Of a stretch of 46,312 bases of DNA, positions 24,684 to 33,305 are shown piece by piece. Where the stretch lies: NCBI GenBank assembly GCA_013388735.1, contig JACAES010000017.1:1-46312 (forward strand). Direction: 5' to 3'. The notes beneath the pieces were generated by a model. That model saw only the letters and a list, made by a program, of their open reading frames with translations. It did no database searches and was not told the DNA's origin. This stretch comes from Chloroflexota bacterium (GTDB lineage Bacteria > Chloroflexota > Anaerolineae > Aggregatilineales > Phototrophicaceae). The position numbers and the translations under genes were made by a program. Positions within the stretch are counted from its first letter, which is position 1, and each line of letters begins with the position of its first letter.

Positions 24684-26255
24684 ATGTTGATGCTGCCTGA
24701 TTATCGAGTACGCCAGCGCGATTTTCTGTTGGAAATTTCGCGCGCCATGACGGCACAGCTTGACCTGGGGGAAGTGCTGCGTCTGGTGCTTAATGCTTCC
24801 ATCGTCATGCTGGCGGGCAAAATGGGTATTGTCGCCTTGCGAGACGCCGGCGGATATTATCGCATCCGCGCGACTCTTGGCATCGAAAACGAACGTATCC
24901 CACAGCTTAATCACCAGTTGGACGAACTGGTTGCGTTATCCGACGATGACCCTGACCCGGCAGTGTTGAACACCCGGCTCAGCAAAATGGCGATTTCGCT
25001 TGACCGGCGGCTGCGGCAGTCGCTCTTTCTGCCGCTGGTGATTGCCGGCAAGCCGGTTGGCCTGCTGATCGTTTTCCGCACTTATCAGATGGACACCACC
25101 GAAAACGAGATCCAGATTTTGCAGAGTTTTGCCGACCAGGCGGCGATTGCCGTACACAACGCGCAGCTTTATGCCCGGATTGATTATGAGCGCAAACGGC
25201 TGGCGGCCATCGTCGAACACAGCGCCGACGGGGTGATGATTCTGGACTATCAACTGCGTATCGTGGGGTTCAACCGCGCCCTGGAGCGTATGAGCGGTTG
25301 GTTGAGTCAGGATGCCCTCGAACGCGACGTGGATGAGGTTATCGTCTGGAAGCGGCTGGAAAAAGGAAACCTGCGCCAGGCACTTGAGGATGGCTGGCCG
25401 TTCCGTCTGCCTGCCGACGCGCCGGCGGAGACGCTGTACGTGGAAGGCGATCTGCTGCGCCGCGATGGCCTGACCCTGAGCGTGGGCATCACTTACGCGC
25501 CGCTGCTGACGACAGACGGACATTTGTCCAATATCATCGCTAACGTGCGCGACATCACCAATTTTCGGCAGGCTCAGGAGATGCAGAACGTCTTTATTTC
25601 GACCATCTCGCACGAGTTGAAGACCCCTGTCGCGCTTATCAAAGGTTATGCCGGGACTCTCAACCGTGAGGACGCGACCTGGGATTCACAGGTGATCCGG
25701 GAAGGTCTGACGGTGATCGAGGATGAGGCCGACCGGCTGACCGAACTGATCGAAAATTTACTGGCGGCCAGCAAACTCAAAGCTGAACGAATGCGTCTCG
25801 ACCTAAGCGACGTGCGCCTGGATCAACTGGCGGCCCAGGTGGTGGAACGCTTCCGCACCCAGACCCAGCAGCATGAATTAGTCCTGGACTTCCCGCCGGA
25901 TTTCCCAATCATCCGGGGGGACGAAACCCGTCTGCGCCAGGTTCTCGAGAACCTGGTCAGCAACGCCATCAAATATTCGCCAAACGGTGGTATGATAGAA
26001 ATCGGCGGCGGCGTAGACGATGAAATGGTGACGATCTTCGTGCGCGACCAGGGGGTAGGGATACCGGAGCGTGAGCAGGAACGTCTCTTTGAGCGTTTTT
26101 ATCGAGTCGATGATACCCTCAGCCGCCGGACAAAAGGCACAGGATTGGGCTTATACCTTGCCCGAACAATTATCGAAGCGCATGGGGGGCGTATCCGGGT
26201 GAAGAGCAAGCCGGGCCAGGGGTCAACATTCTACTTTACGCTGCCACAGCGTTAA
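24684..26255 (+). CDS. GAF-PAS sensor histidine kinase
   Basis: The 523 residues carry no membrane segment, so the sensor is cytoplasmic. A GAF domain (about 15-165) is followed by a PAS domain (about 175-295, starting AAIVEHSADGVMILD). HisKA has the phospho-acceptor in ISHELKTPVALIKG (H310). The HATPase_c domain has NLVSNAIKYSPNG (N box), VRDQGVGIPE (G1), RLFERFYRVDD (F box) and KGTGLGLYLARTI (G2). No response regulator is adjacent; the orphan regulator at 33306 is a possible but unproven partner. I chose the ATG at 24684 over a TTG at 24657, which would lie upstream of the promoter's predicted start. Confidence 0.92.
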   Translation: MLMLPDYRVRQRDFLLEISRAMTAQLDLGEVLRLVLNASIVMLAGKMGIVALRDAGGYYRIRATLGIENERIPQLNHQLDELVALSDDDPDPAVLNTRLSKMAISLDRRLRQSLFLPLVIAGKPVGLLIVFRTYQMDTTENEIQILQSFADQAAIAVHNAQLYARIDYERKRLAAIVEHSADGVMILDYQLRIVGFNRALERMSGWLSQDALERDVDEVIVWKRLEKGNLRQALEDGWPFRLPADAPAETLYVEGDLLRRDGLTLSVGITYAPLLTTDGHLSNIIANVRDITNFRQAQEMQNVFISTISHELKTPVALIKGYAGTLNREDATWDSQVIREGLTVIEDEADRLTELIENLLAASKLKAERMRLDLSDVRLDQLAAQVVERFRTQTQQHELVLDFPPDFPIIRGDETRLRQVLENLVSNAIKYSPNGGMIEIGGGVDDEMVTIFVRDQGVGIPEREQERLFERFYRVDDTLSRRTKGTGLGLYLARTIIEAHGGRIRVKSKPGQGSTFYFTLPQR

Positions 26256-26292
26256 ATTCCCATCCACATTCGATCATCATTCTGGAGAGCGC

Positions 26293-27648
26293 ATGTCTAA
26301 AGTGATGCAAACGACTATCTCGTGTACGCAGTGCCGCCAACCCTTTCGCGCCGTGTTTCAAAATGTAATTGACGCCCAGGAAGACCCCCAGGCCAAAATG
26401 AGGCTGCTGACCGGCCAGATTAACCTGGCGCAGTGTCCCCACTGCGGCGCGGTCAATACTATGCTGACGCCGCTGGTCTACCATGACCCCACCAAAGAAC
26501 TACTCATCACCTTTATTCCGATGGAGATGGGGCTGTCGAAAGACGCGCAGGAAAAAGCGATTGGCGAACTGATGCGCGACGTGACCAGCCGGCTTCCTCA
26601 GGGGGCATTCAAGGGGTATCTGCTTCAGCCGCGACAGGCGCTTACGATGCAGGGTTTGGTTGACCAGGTGTTGCAGGCCGACGGTGTGACGCCGGAGATG
26701 ATGGAGACGCAGCGCGCCCGCGTCCGGTTGGTGGAAATGCTGCTGGAAGCATCTGATGAAGATATACCGGCGCTCATCGAACAGAATGACGACCAGATCG
26801 ATTCCCAGTTTATGCAGACGGTGACGCTGCTGGCCCAGCGGATGCTGCAAGAGGGGCAGCAGGGCGTGGCCGAGCGGCTGGTGCTGCTGCAAAACCAGAT
26901 CGTAGCCTGCTCAACCTTCGGCAAACAGCTGGTCGAACGCTCGCGCGCCCAGGATGCGCTCATTGAGCAGGCCGCCAATGAGATTAACGCGCTGGGGCCG
27001 AACGCCCAGCGGGCCGATTTTATGAATCTGGCGATTCGATATGCCGACTCGGTCGAGTACTTGCAGGCTATCGTTGGCCTGGTGCGGCCCGTGTTTGACT
27101 ACACTTTCTTCCAGGAACTTCAGGTGCGTATCGGCCAGTCCCCGGCTGCCGAACGTCCGCAGTTGGAGGCGCTGCGAGAGAAACTGCTGGAACTGACGGC
27201 GATGGCCGACCAGCAGACGCGCCTGGCGCTTCAGAATGCTGCCGGGCTGCTTCAGACCATCGTGAACAGCCCCGACCCGCAGGCGGTGATTGCTGCTAAC
27301 CTGCCGCTGATTGACTACACGTTTCTTCAGGTGCTTTCGGCCAACATCCAGGAAGCCGACCGTCGGGGTGATGTGAATGTTGGCAATAGACTGAAGGCCA
27401 TTTACAGCCTGGTGGTAGACCTGCTGCAAGCGGATATGCCGCCGGAGCTCCAGTTCATCAATGAGGTGCTGGCCGCCAGTTCCGAAGAAGCCGCGCGGGA
27501 TGTCATCACCCAGCGTATGGGTGAGTTCGACGGCCAGCTTCTCGAAGCCATCGAAGCAGTTGAGGAGCAGTTGACTGACCAGAATGAAACGGCCCTGCTT
27601 GAGCGCCTGAACTGGCTACGCGAGGAAGTCGTCCAGATATTTGGCTGA
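26293..27648 (+). CDS. CpXC-domain protein with helical C-terminal region
   Basis: The N-terminus matches the CpXC domain. Two cysteine pairs, CTQC (11-14) and CPHC (49-52), form a likely zinc ribbon, followed by DPTKELLITFIP. The remaining 350 residues or so are almost entirely helical and rich in Gln, Leu and Ala, with repeats such as SFDYTFFQEL and IDYTFLQVL suggesting duplicated helical units. There is no signal peptide. The function is unknown; such proteins recur in Chloroflexota and Firmicutes. GGAGAG precedes the ATG. It lies 37 bases after the histidine kinase and may be co-transcribed with it. Confidence 0.8.
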   Translation: MSKVMQTTISCTQCRQPFRAVFQNVIDAQEDPQAKMRLLTGQINLAQCPHCGAVNTMLTPLVYHDPTKELLITFIPMEMGLSKDAQEKAIGELMRDVTSRLPQGAFKGYLLQPRQALTMQGLVDQVLQADGVTPEMMETQRARVRLVEMLLEASDEDIPALIEQNDDQIDSQFMQTVTLLAQRMLQEGQQGVAERLVLLQNQIVACSTFGKQLVERSRAQDALIEQAANEINALGPNAQRADFMNLAIRYADSVEYLQAIVGLVRPVFDYTFFQELQVRIGQSPAAERPQLEALREKLLELTAMADQQTRLALQNAAGLLQTIVNSPDPQAVIAANLPLIDYTFLQVLSANIQEADRRGDVNVGNRLKAIYSLVVDLLQADMPPELQFINEVLAASSEEAARDVITQRMGEFDGQLLEAIEAVEEQLTDQNETALLERLNWLREEVVQIFG

Positions 27649-27664
27649 TGAGGAAATTTTCCGG

Positions 27665-27693
27665 GGGGTGCAGAACTGCGCTCCCTGGCTTTT
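27665..27693 (+). terminator. Terminator-like hairpin after the CpXC gene
   Basis: GGGGTGCA (27665-27672) pairs with TGCGCTCC (27677-27684), with two G-U pairs, around a GAAC loop. CTGGCTTTT follows. The T-run is offset by a few bases, so efficiency is uncertain. Confidence 0.5.
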
Positions 27694-27719
27694 GGGCTAC
27701 GCTTAACCTACGTTTTCCT

Positions 27720-27770
27720 GTAGAAGCGCGGCGGAATTTGGTAAAATCTGAAACTTGTCGTAAGTTTCGG
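27720..27770 (+). promoter_or_regulatory. Promoter and palindromic operator of the second secreted glycosidase
   Basis: TAAAAT (27742-27747) is a good -10, with a poor TGTAGA 17 bases upstream. Just after it, CTGAAACTT-GTCGT-AAGTTTCGG (27748-27770) is an inverted repeat with a perfect seven-base core and one flanking G-U pair. The palindrome spans the expected transcription start, a usual place for a repressor. Confidence 0.5.
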
Positions 27771-27831
27771 TGGCGCGTGTGTTAAACAACCGCGTCGGTC
27801 AGAAGATAAAAAATCAAAGAGGGTAGCTCAA

Positions 27832-29232
27832 ATGCGACAATTGTTCCCGAAATCATTGGCCGGTTTGATGATTAGTGCGCTGCTGGCGGTGGTTCTGCTG
27901 TCGGCAGGCGCGCCGCGTGTCGGCCTGGCTCAAGACGCGCCGACCCCGACGCCGAGTGACCCCCTGTGGCGGGCGTTTTCGGCAGTGCGTGACGCGATTG
28001 AAGAGGAGAAATCCGCAGACCTGGGTATCGTTCGCTCTTACGAATGGGAGCAGTCGGAATGGCAGGGGGGTATTGACGCCTGCCGCACGATTGAAAACCC
28101 GGCGGATTACCGTGATGTATATTGGGGATGGACGTTCACCATCACCAGCCTGACCGGAGAGGTCTTCCAGGGGCGTGTGAGTTTTGACCTGAAGGCCGTC
28201 GCGGTGTGTGATGAGGTGACGACGGCGGCTGTCGTTCCCGCTCCGGCGGGCGACCCGAATCTGCCGCCGCCGGTGGCCGGTTCGGCAGCAGTGGGCGGCT
28301 TTGAACTGGGCGGTCATGTGCTGGATCTGAGCGCCAATACCGTCAGTCTGATGAACCGCGCCGGGATGACCTGGGTCAAGAAGCAGCTCGAATATAAACT
28401 GGGCGACGACCCCAGCAAAGCCTCCGGGTTAATCTCATCGGCCAAGGCCAGTGGTTTTAAGATTTTGCTGGGCATCAAGGGCGATAAAACCCAGATAGGC
28501 GATTTCCAGAACTACATTAACACTTTCGCGCAGTTCCTGGGCGGCGTGGCCGCTCTGGGCGCAGACGCGATTGAGGTCTGGAACGAGCCGAATATTGACC
28601 GCGAATGGCCGCTGGGCCAGATCAACGGCGGCAGTTATACCCAGATGCTGGCGGCGGCCTTTAATGGCATCAAGTCGCGCAATCCGGCCACGCTGGTTAT
28701 CAGCGCGGCGCCGGCGCCGACCGGCTTCTTTGGCGCGGCCGGCTGCACCCAGAACGGCTGCAATGACGATGTATTCATGGATCAGATGGCACAGGCCGGC
28801 GCTGCGCAGTATCTCGACTGCGTGGGGCTGCACTATAACGAAGGCATCATTGCCCCGTCCGCTACCACCGGCGACCCGCGCGGCAGCTATCCGACGTATT
28901 TCTTCGGCTCAATGCTCCAGCGTGGTTACGGCCCGTTTGGCGGCAAGCCGGTCTGCTTCACCGAACTGGGCTATCTGTCGCCGCAAGGGTTTGGCACGCC
29001 GCTGCCGGCCAACTTCGCCTGGGCGCAGAATACGACAGTTGCGCAGCACGCCGCCTGGCTGGCAGAGGCCGCGACTATCGCCGCCCAGAGCGGCAAGGTG
29101 CGCCTGATTATCGTCTGGAACGTGGACTTCCCGTTCTACACGGCGGATGACCCGATGGGGGGTTACGCCATGTTCCGACCGGATGGCACCTGCCCGGCCT
29201 GCGATACGCTGGGCGCGGTGATGAAGAAGTGA
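27832..29232 (+). CDS. Secreted glycoside hydrolase-like protein (clan GH-A type)
   Basis: A signal peptide (LAGLMISALLAVVLLSAGAP, cleavage near GLAQ) is followed by a linker PTPTPSD. An N-terminal domain (about 45-130) that I do not recognise contains two cysteines. A Pro-rich linker then leads to a TIM-barrel-like catalytic domain (about 155-466). AIEVWNEPN (E252) fits the acid/base of clan GH-A and VCFTELGYL (E378) the nucleophile. Several cysteines may form disulfides outside the cell. It is related in layout to the protein at 17374 but is not a recent copy. AGAGGG precedes the ATG, and a strong terminator follows. Confidence 0.75.
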   Translation: MRQLFPKSLAGLMISALLAVVLLSAGAPRVGLAQDAPTPTPSDPLWRAFSAVRDAIEEEKSADLGIVRSYEWEQSEWQGGIDACRTIENPADYRDVYWGWTFTITSLTGEVFQGRVSFDLKAVAVCDEVTTAAVVPAPAGDPNLPPPVAGSAAVGGFELGGHVLDLSANTVSLMNRAGMTWVKKQLEYKLGDDPSKASGLISSAKASGFKILLGIKGDKTQIGDFQNYINTFAQFLGGVAALGADAIEVWNEPNIDREWPLGQINGGSYTQMLAAAFNGIKSRNPATLVISAAPAPTGFFGAAGCTQNGCNDDVFMDQMAQAGAAQYLDCVGLHYNEGIIAPSATTGDPRGSYPTYFFGSMLQRGYGPFGGKPVCFTELGYLSPQGFGTPLPANFAWAQNTTVAQHAAWLAEAATIAAQSGKVRLIIVWNVDFPFYTADDPMGGYAMFRPDGTCPACDTLGAVMKK

Positions 29233-29253
29233 TGTGAGCGCAGGTATCTTTCG

Positions 29254-29280
29254 GGGGCGGCCAACAACCGCCCCTTTTTA
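29254..29280 (+). terminator. Intrinsic terminator of the secreted glycosidase
   Basis: GGGGCGG (29254-29260) pairs perfectly with CCGCCCC (29268-29274) around CCAACAA, followed by TTTTTATTT. The minus strand has no matching T-run, so it works in one direction. Confidence 0.9.
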
Positions 29281-29302
29281 TTTACGGACGCGGGGACAGC
29301 AG

Positions 29303-30220
29303 TCAATCGGCGGCAGGCTGCGATTCAAGCCCATATTCGCGCAGCCGTTCGGTGTACCGCCGCAGCACAAAATGGCCGTGATCGTTGAAATGGCCTTTAA
29401 CCTGAGAATCGTCCAGCCGCGCCGAATGGTGGGGCTGGCGGCGCATGTCTGCCGAAAAGCGGCACAGCTTGCGGTTATATTCCCAGCGTTCCAGGGTATC
29501 GCCTAATCGCCCGCTCAGCAGTTTTTCCAGCAGCCATTTAAGGCTTGCCCACAGCCGCCCAACGGGCTGCTCACGTTCGGGGCGAAAAACGCCGCTGGCA
29601 TTTGGCAGGTACTCGTTTGACCAGATATTACAGGCGCGCATACGCTCGTAGAGCGCCTGTCCGTAAAGCGGCACCATCTGGGCGACTTCGTGAGCGATGA
29701 AGATGTCGTGCCGTTCCTGTTCTAAGTGGGTTTCTGCCAGCACGTAATTTGGACAGATTTCTATGCTTCTCAGCCGAGCCAGCCGAACCAATAAAATCGA
29801 AAACGCGCGCGCCAGCCAGACTCGACCGGGATGCGTTACCAGCAGATAATCAAGGTCGTCGTGGGGATGACGAGCATTCTGCACGGCCAGCGCGCCGGTC
29901 AGCGCCACCATCCGCACGAACGGCAGGCGCGCCAGCCAGCGACCGTAGGCCAGTGCCAGCGGCCAGAGTTCCCGCGAGGCAGCGTCCCGCGCCCGGCGCA
30001 GCGCAATCAGGTCTTCACGCCCGGCGAGGGCGATATACTCATCGGTGATATGCAGCTGTGTTTGAAGCCAGGGCGAAGAGTCCAATGTGTGACGAATTTC
30101 GGTTTCGTCAGCGGGCTCGTGATGAATCAGAAAATGGTGGATTTCCGCGACTGTGACAGGAAAGTTAAAAACATCGGCATACAGTACAGTTCGCAGGATT
30201 GCCGCTTCAAGGACTCCCAT
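29303..30220 (-). CDS. Nucleotidyltransferase-like protein
   Basis: The 305 residues begin with a winged-helix-like region (about 1-70: AILRTVLYADVFNFPVT). A segment then resembles the polymerase-beta nucleotidyltransferase fold: MVALTGALAVQNA (Gly-rich turn), followed by DDLDYLLVT with the Asp pair D122/D124. Downstream helices contain FIAHEVAQMVPLYG and NEYLPN. Substrate and activity are unknown. It is the last gene of a four-gene minus-strand group and follows the PPC protein gene after 50 bases, with GAGG just before the ATG. It could instead be a structural relative without activity, since the third acidic residue is not obvious. Confidence 0.6.
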   Translation of the reverse strand: MGVLEAAILRTVLYADVFNFPVTVAEIHHFLIHHEPADETEIRHTLDSSPWLQTQLHITDEYIALAGREDLIALRRARDAASRELWPLALAYGRWLARLPFVRMVALTGALAVQNARHPHDDLDYLLVTHPGRVWLARAFSILLVRLARLRSIEICPNYVLAETHLEQERHDIFIAHEVAQMVPLYGQALYERMRACNIWSNEYLPNASGVFRPEREQPVGRLWASLKWLLEKLLSGRLGDTLERWEYNRKLCRFSADMRRQPHHSARLDDSQVKGHFNDHGHFVLRRYTERLREYGLESQPAAD

Positions 30221-30270
30221 TACACCTCACTCGATAAAACGGCCCCGGTGGCGGGCTTTCGGGGCGGAAG

Positions 30271-31773
30271 TTACGACCAGCGCCAGACCCAGGTGTCTCG
30301 AAACTGGCAGGAGGTGTTCACCGGCTCGAAGTTTACAACCGCGTTGCCCACTCCGCCTTCTGCCGCTGCCATCTCCAGCGCGCCGCTGTACACCCCATCC
30401 ACATAATAAAGTACCCTGTCTTCCAGGACGACCACCAGCAGATGATACGTGCTTTTTTCGGGCAGCGGATTTTCGCCGAAGATGCCGGGCAGGAACAGGT
30501 CGCCCTGGCGTTGCGAGACGCCGTAACCGCCGCTGCGGTCAAGGTAGGCCAGGGTGTAATGCGTATCGTCGGTGGTGGCAAAAACCAGCCCACAGCCGGT
30601 CATACCGCTGGCGTCCGCCTGCCAGGAGAAGGTCGTTCCCAGGGCGAAGTTCTGAAACGAGACGCCGCGCCCCAGCATGAACCGTTCGACTCCGGGGCGC
30701 GCCGACCCGATAAAACTTTCCCCAACGGTGAGTGCCATCTCGCCGCCAGACGGAATCACATTGCGGCGCTGGAGTTCCTGGGCCATGCTGGCCGGCGTGC
30801 CGAGGATGATCTGCGATGGTGGAACGGGACTGCCGTCAACCAGTACCGGCCTGGTGATGGTCAGGTCATCGAAACGGGCGGACATCTGCGCGTTGGGGGA
30901 GGCGTCGGTTAAAACCGCCAGCCCAAAACGTCCGCCTTCCGGGATGGTCGTATCTGTCAGGCGGCCTATTAAACTGTCGTTATAGAAGAAGTCGAAATTG
31001 CTGCCATTGACCAGCATCCCCAGCGTGAACGTTTTGCTGCCTGCCATGATAGCCGGGTGCGGCGTCCAGTCTCGGACGACACGATCCGCGCCGGAAGCGC
31101 GGACGGAAAAGCGCCATTGGCCGCGCTCGTTAATCGCCAGCAGATAAAAGGCATTCGTGCCGGTCTGCCGAGCGGTTAAGCCAACCATCCAGGCCGATTG
31201 GCCGGTAGTCACATTGACGGAAACGCGGGCGTAGTAGACCGATGGGACATCAAGCCCCCGATCAAGGGCCGTCCCGATCTGATTGGGGCGGTTCAGCGTC
31301 AGGCCAAGCTGGCCGTCTGCCGCTTCGACCCGCAACGGTTCGGCGGCGGCCTGCCAGTTTGTCTCGCCGTTGAAGTTATGGCTGGCGCTGACCTGACCGT
31401 AACCAGCCAGCATAGACAGATTATATTCGCCCGATGTGCTGCCGAAGCCTGTTATTGTGACCGTATACATATCGGTGCGGGGCATGGTGATGCCTTCGAT
31501 CAGGGCATCATGACTTTTGGAATAATAATCGTCGTTGGCGATGACCGCCGCGCCCGCGCTGTTGGTGAGGGTGATCTGCGGGTCGAGATCGCCGGATGTA
31601 GCCTGGACGACGAATGACAAGACGCTGCCTTCGATAGCCTGAAAGCGGTAGGACTGCTGGCTGCCGGCTTCGATACGTCCGCTGACCGGTGTAAACAAAG
31701 TGAGGTCTTGCTGCGCCCGCGCCGGAAAGGCCAGCGCCAGCAGCATGAATCCGAACATCGCCAGTTTTTTCAT
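30271..31773 (-). CDS. Secreted PPC-domain and laminin-G-like protein
   Basis: A signal peptide (MKKLAMFGFMLLALAFPARA) precedes a bacterial pre-peptidase C-terminal (PPC) domain (about 25-120: SGRIEAGSQQSYRFQA, TSGEYNLSML). Two concanavalin/laminin-G-like beta-sandwich regions follow (about 125-300 and 340-500), with SNFDFFYNDSLIGRL and RVLYYVDGVYSGAL. Two cysteines in the last domain may pair. No catalytic motif is visible, so a binding or adhesive role outside the cell is inferred. The start at 31773 overlaps the stop of the upstream gene (ATGA, 31770-31773) and gives a clean signal peptide; an earlier in-frame start at 31791 is less likely. Confidence 0.7.
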   Translation of the reverse strand: MKKLAMFGFMLLALAFPARAQQDLTLFTPVSGRIEAGSQQSYRFQAIEGSVLSFVVQATSGDLDPQITLTNSAGAAVIANDDYYSKSHDALIEGITMPRTDMYTVTITGFGSTSGEYNLSMLAGYGQVSASHNFNGETNWQAAAEPLRVEAADGQLGLTLNRPNQIGTALDRGLDVPSVYYARVSVNVTTGQSAWMVGLTARQTGTNAFYLLAINERGQWRFSVRASGADRVVRDWTPHPAIMAGSKTFTLGMLVNGSNFDFFYNDSLIGRLTDTTIPEGGRFGLAVLTDASPNAQMSARFDDLTITRPVLVDGSPVPPSQIILGTPASMAQELQRRNVIPSGGEMALTVGESFIGSARPGVERFMLGRGVSFQNFALGTTFSWQADASGMTGCGLVFATTDDTHYTLAYLDRSGGYGVSQRQGDLFLPGIFGENPLPEKSTYHLLVVVLEDRVLYYVDGVYSGALEMAAAEGGVGNAVVNFEPVNTSCQFRDTWVWRWS

Positions 31774-32456
31774 CGGTCGAGCGGCATCCACTGTGGAAAC
31801 TGGGTGCGCAGCCGGGCGAGGAACTGCTCGAAATCCGGTAGGGTGAGTTCGGCGCCGTCCGCCCAGCGATGGCTTTCCGCCAGACGGAGGCGGCGCTGCT
31901 CGCCGGTCACGCGCAGGGTATCCTGGCGGATGTCGCGGGACTTCAGGTCTTTATCACTGATAAGCCCGGCGAAATGCGCCTTTTCGGCCAGCGCCTGGCT
32001 TTGTTCCGGCGAGGCCAGCGTATAAACCGGCAGGTAAAAATCGTCCTGTTCCAGGGCGCAGGCCAGCACAGACCAGCCGGCCGGGACGCGGTTGCGCCGG
32101 TGTTTGATCTTAAACTGCCACAGCAGGATGCTCATCGGCTCGTGGGCTTTGATTTCGACCTGCACATGATCGCGGCGCGCCAGCCGGACATAATCAGCCG
32201 TGATTTGCAGCACGCGACCGCTCGGCCAGTTTTTCCGCAGATACGGTTCGATGAGGCGCGAAACGACCAGCGCAGCCAGGCCGAAGCCGATTAAACCGGC
32301 GATCAGGTTTAGTCCCTGATTGGGAATCAGAAGGTTAAAAACTGCGTAACCGACGATCCAGATGGCAAAGAACAACCCGAAGATCGTAGAACGCAGCGCC
32401 CCGTGTTCGGGGTCTACAGAAAAAGTCAGTGAGGTGTCGTGAAGGGTATGCGTCAT
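31770..32456 (-). CDS. Membrane protein with a cytoplasmic C-terminal domain, unknown function
   Basis: The 228 residues contain two membrane helices near the N-terminus (about 25-70: STIFGLFFAIWIVGYAVFNL and LIAGLIGFGLAALVVS). A soluble domain of about 150 residues follows, with strands such as GRVLQITADYVRLARRD and SILLWQFKIKHR. It resembles no family I can name; the helical pair followed by a beta domain recalls PH-like YdbT/YcxB-type proteins, which is only a suggestion. It starts five bases after the methyltransferase gene and overlaps the PPC gene by four bases, so the three are very likely one operon. Confidence 0.65.
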   Translation of the reverse strand: MTHTLHDTSLTFSVDPEHGALRSTIFGLFFAIWIVGYAVFNLLIPNQGLNLIAGLIGFGLAALVVSRLIEPYLRKNWPSGRVLQITADYVRLARRDHVQVEIKAHEPMSILLWQFKIKHRRNRVPAGWSVLACALEQDDFYLPVYTLASPEQSQALAEKAHFAGLISDKDLKSRDIRQDTLRVTGEQRRLRLAESHRWADGAELTLPDFEQFLARLRTQFPQWMPLDR

Positions 32457-32461
32457 TATTG

Positions 32462-33217
32462 CTATGGTTTTTCCACCAGAAACACCACCCGCGAAGCCTG
32501 CGAAACGCCCGGCTCGTAGGGATCCAGATCCAACTGAAAAATGCCGTTGACCTTTAGGCCGGCGCGCTGTAACAGCGATGCAACCGCCTGGACGGGGAAA
32601 CCCCGCAGCACATGGCGCGCCTCGCTGCGCTGCCAGCTTTCGCCCTGGCGGCGGAAGATCAGGTAGTGTCGGGTCGCCATCTGGCGCTCATAATCGTATT
32701 CGTCGCTGACGAAAACACTCAGATGGGTGCTGTCGGTGACAATGGCATCACCGCTGCGTCCCTGTTCGGTCAAGCCCTGGATCGTATGCAGGTCGAAGAT
32801 AAACAGCTTGCCCGGCTCCAGGATGCGGTGAACCTGGGTGAAGACCACTTCCAGGTCGCGCAGGCTGTTTAATTCGTTCAGGACGTTAAGTGCCAGAACC
32901 ATATCCGCGTGGCCGACCGCATCCCCCAGTTCGCGTATATCCGCTTCCAGCCAGCGGACACTTGCGCCGGATTGATCCAGTTTTTGGCGGGCAGCGGCCA
33001 ACATCTGGGGCGAATTATCTACCCCGACAATCGTGTACATATAGTTGGACAGGTATTCGACGCTTGCGCCTGTTCCACAGCCCAGTACGACAAAGCGGCG
33101 GCCAAGCCAGTCGCGCTGCTGGGCGAAATCAACCAGGATGGGCGTCATGCGCTGGGCAAAACTGTTCAGACCAATATCATCGTACACCGACGCTAAAACT
33201 GCGTAATCTCCGGGCAT
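32462..33217 (-). CDS. Class I SAM-dependent methyltransferase
   Basis: The 251 residues show motif I VVLGCGTGASVEYL, motif II IVGVDNSPQML, the acidic EADIRELG and motif IV ADMVLALNVLNEL. LEPGKLFIFDLHT follows, a typical small-molecule methyltransferase layout. The substrate is unknown. The start at 33217 has GCGAGG seven bases upstream and begins at the usual point before the fold. The frame runs open to 33358, but that part overlaps the promoter and looks non-coding. It leads the minus-strand group 33217-29303. Confidence 0.85.
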   Translation of the reverse strand: MPGDYAVLASVYDDIGLNSFAQRMTPILVDFAQQRDWLGRRFVVLGCGTGASVEYLSNYMYTIVGVDNSPQMLAAARQKLDQSGASVRWLEADIRELGDAVGHADMVLALNVLNELNSLRDLEVVFTQVHRILEPGKLFIFDLHTIQGLTEQGRSGDAIVTDSTHLSVFVSDEYDYERQMATRHYLIFRRQGESWQRSEARHVLRGFPVQAVASLLQRAGLKVNGIFQLDLDPYEPGVSQASRVVFLVEKP

Positions 33218-33265
33218 AGCACTTACCTCGCCTTCGAGTGTGCAGATGCGCAATGCCTGAAGGTT

Positions 33266-33294
33266 AACATAGCACAGATTCGCCGATAAGCCAA
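33266..33294 (-). promoter_or_regulatory. Promoter of the methyltransferase group
   Basis: On the minus strand TTGGCT (33289-33294), a 17-base spacer and TATGTT (33266-33271), the latter preceded by TGC (extended -10). Confidence 0.6.
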
Positions 33295-33305
33295 CGGGCG
33301 CAAAA

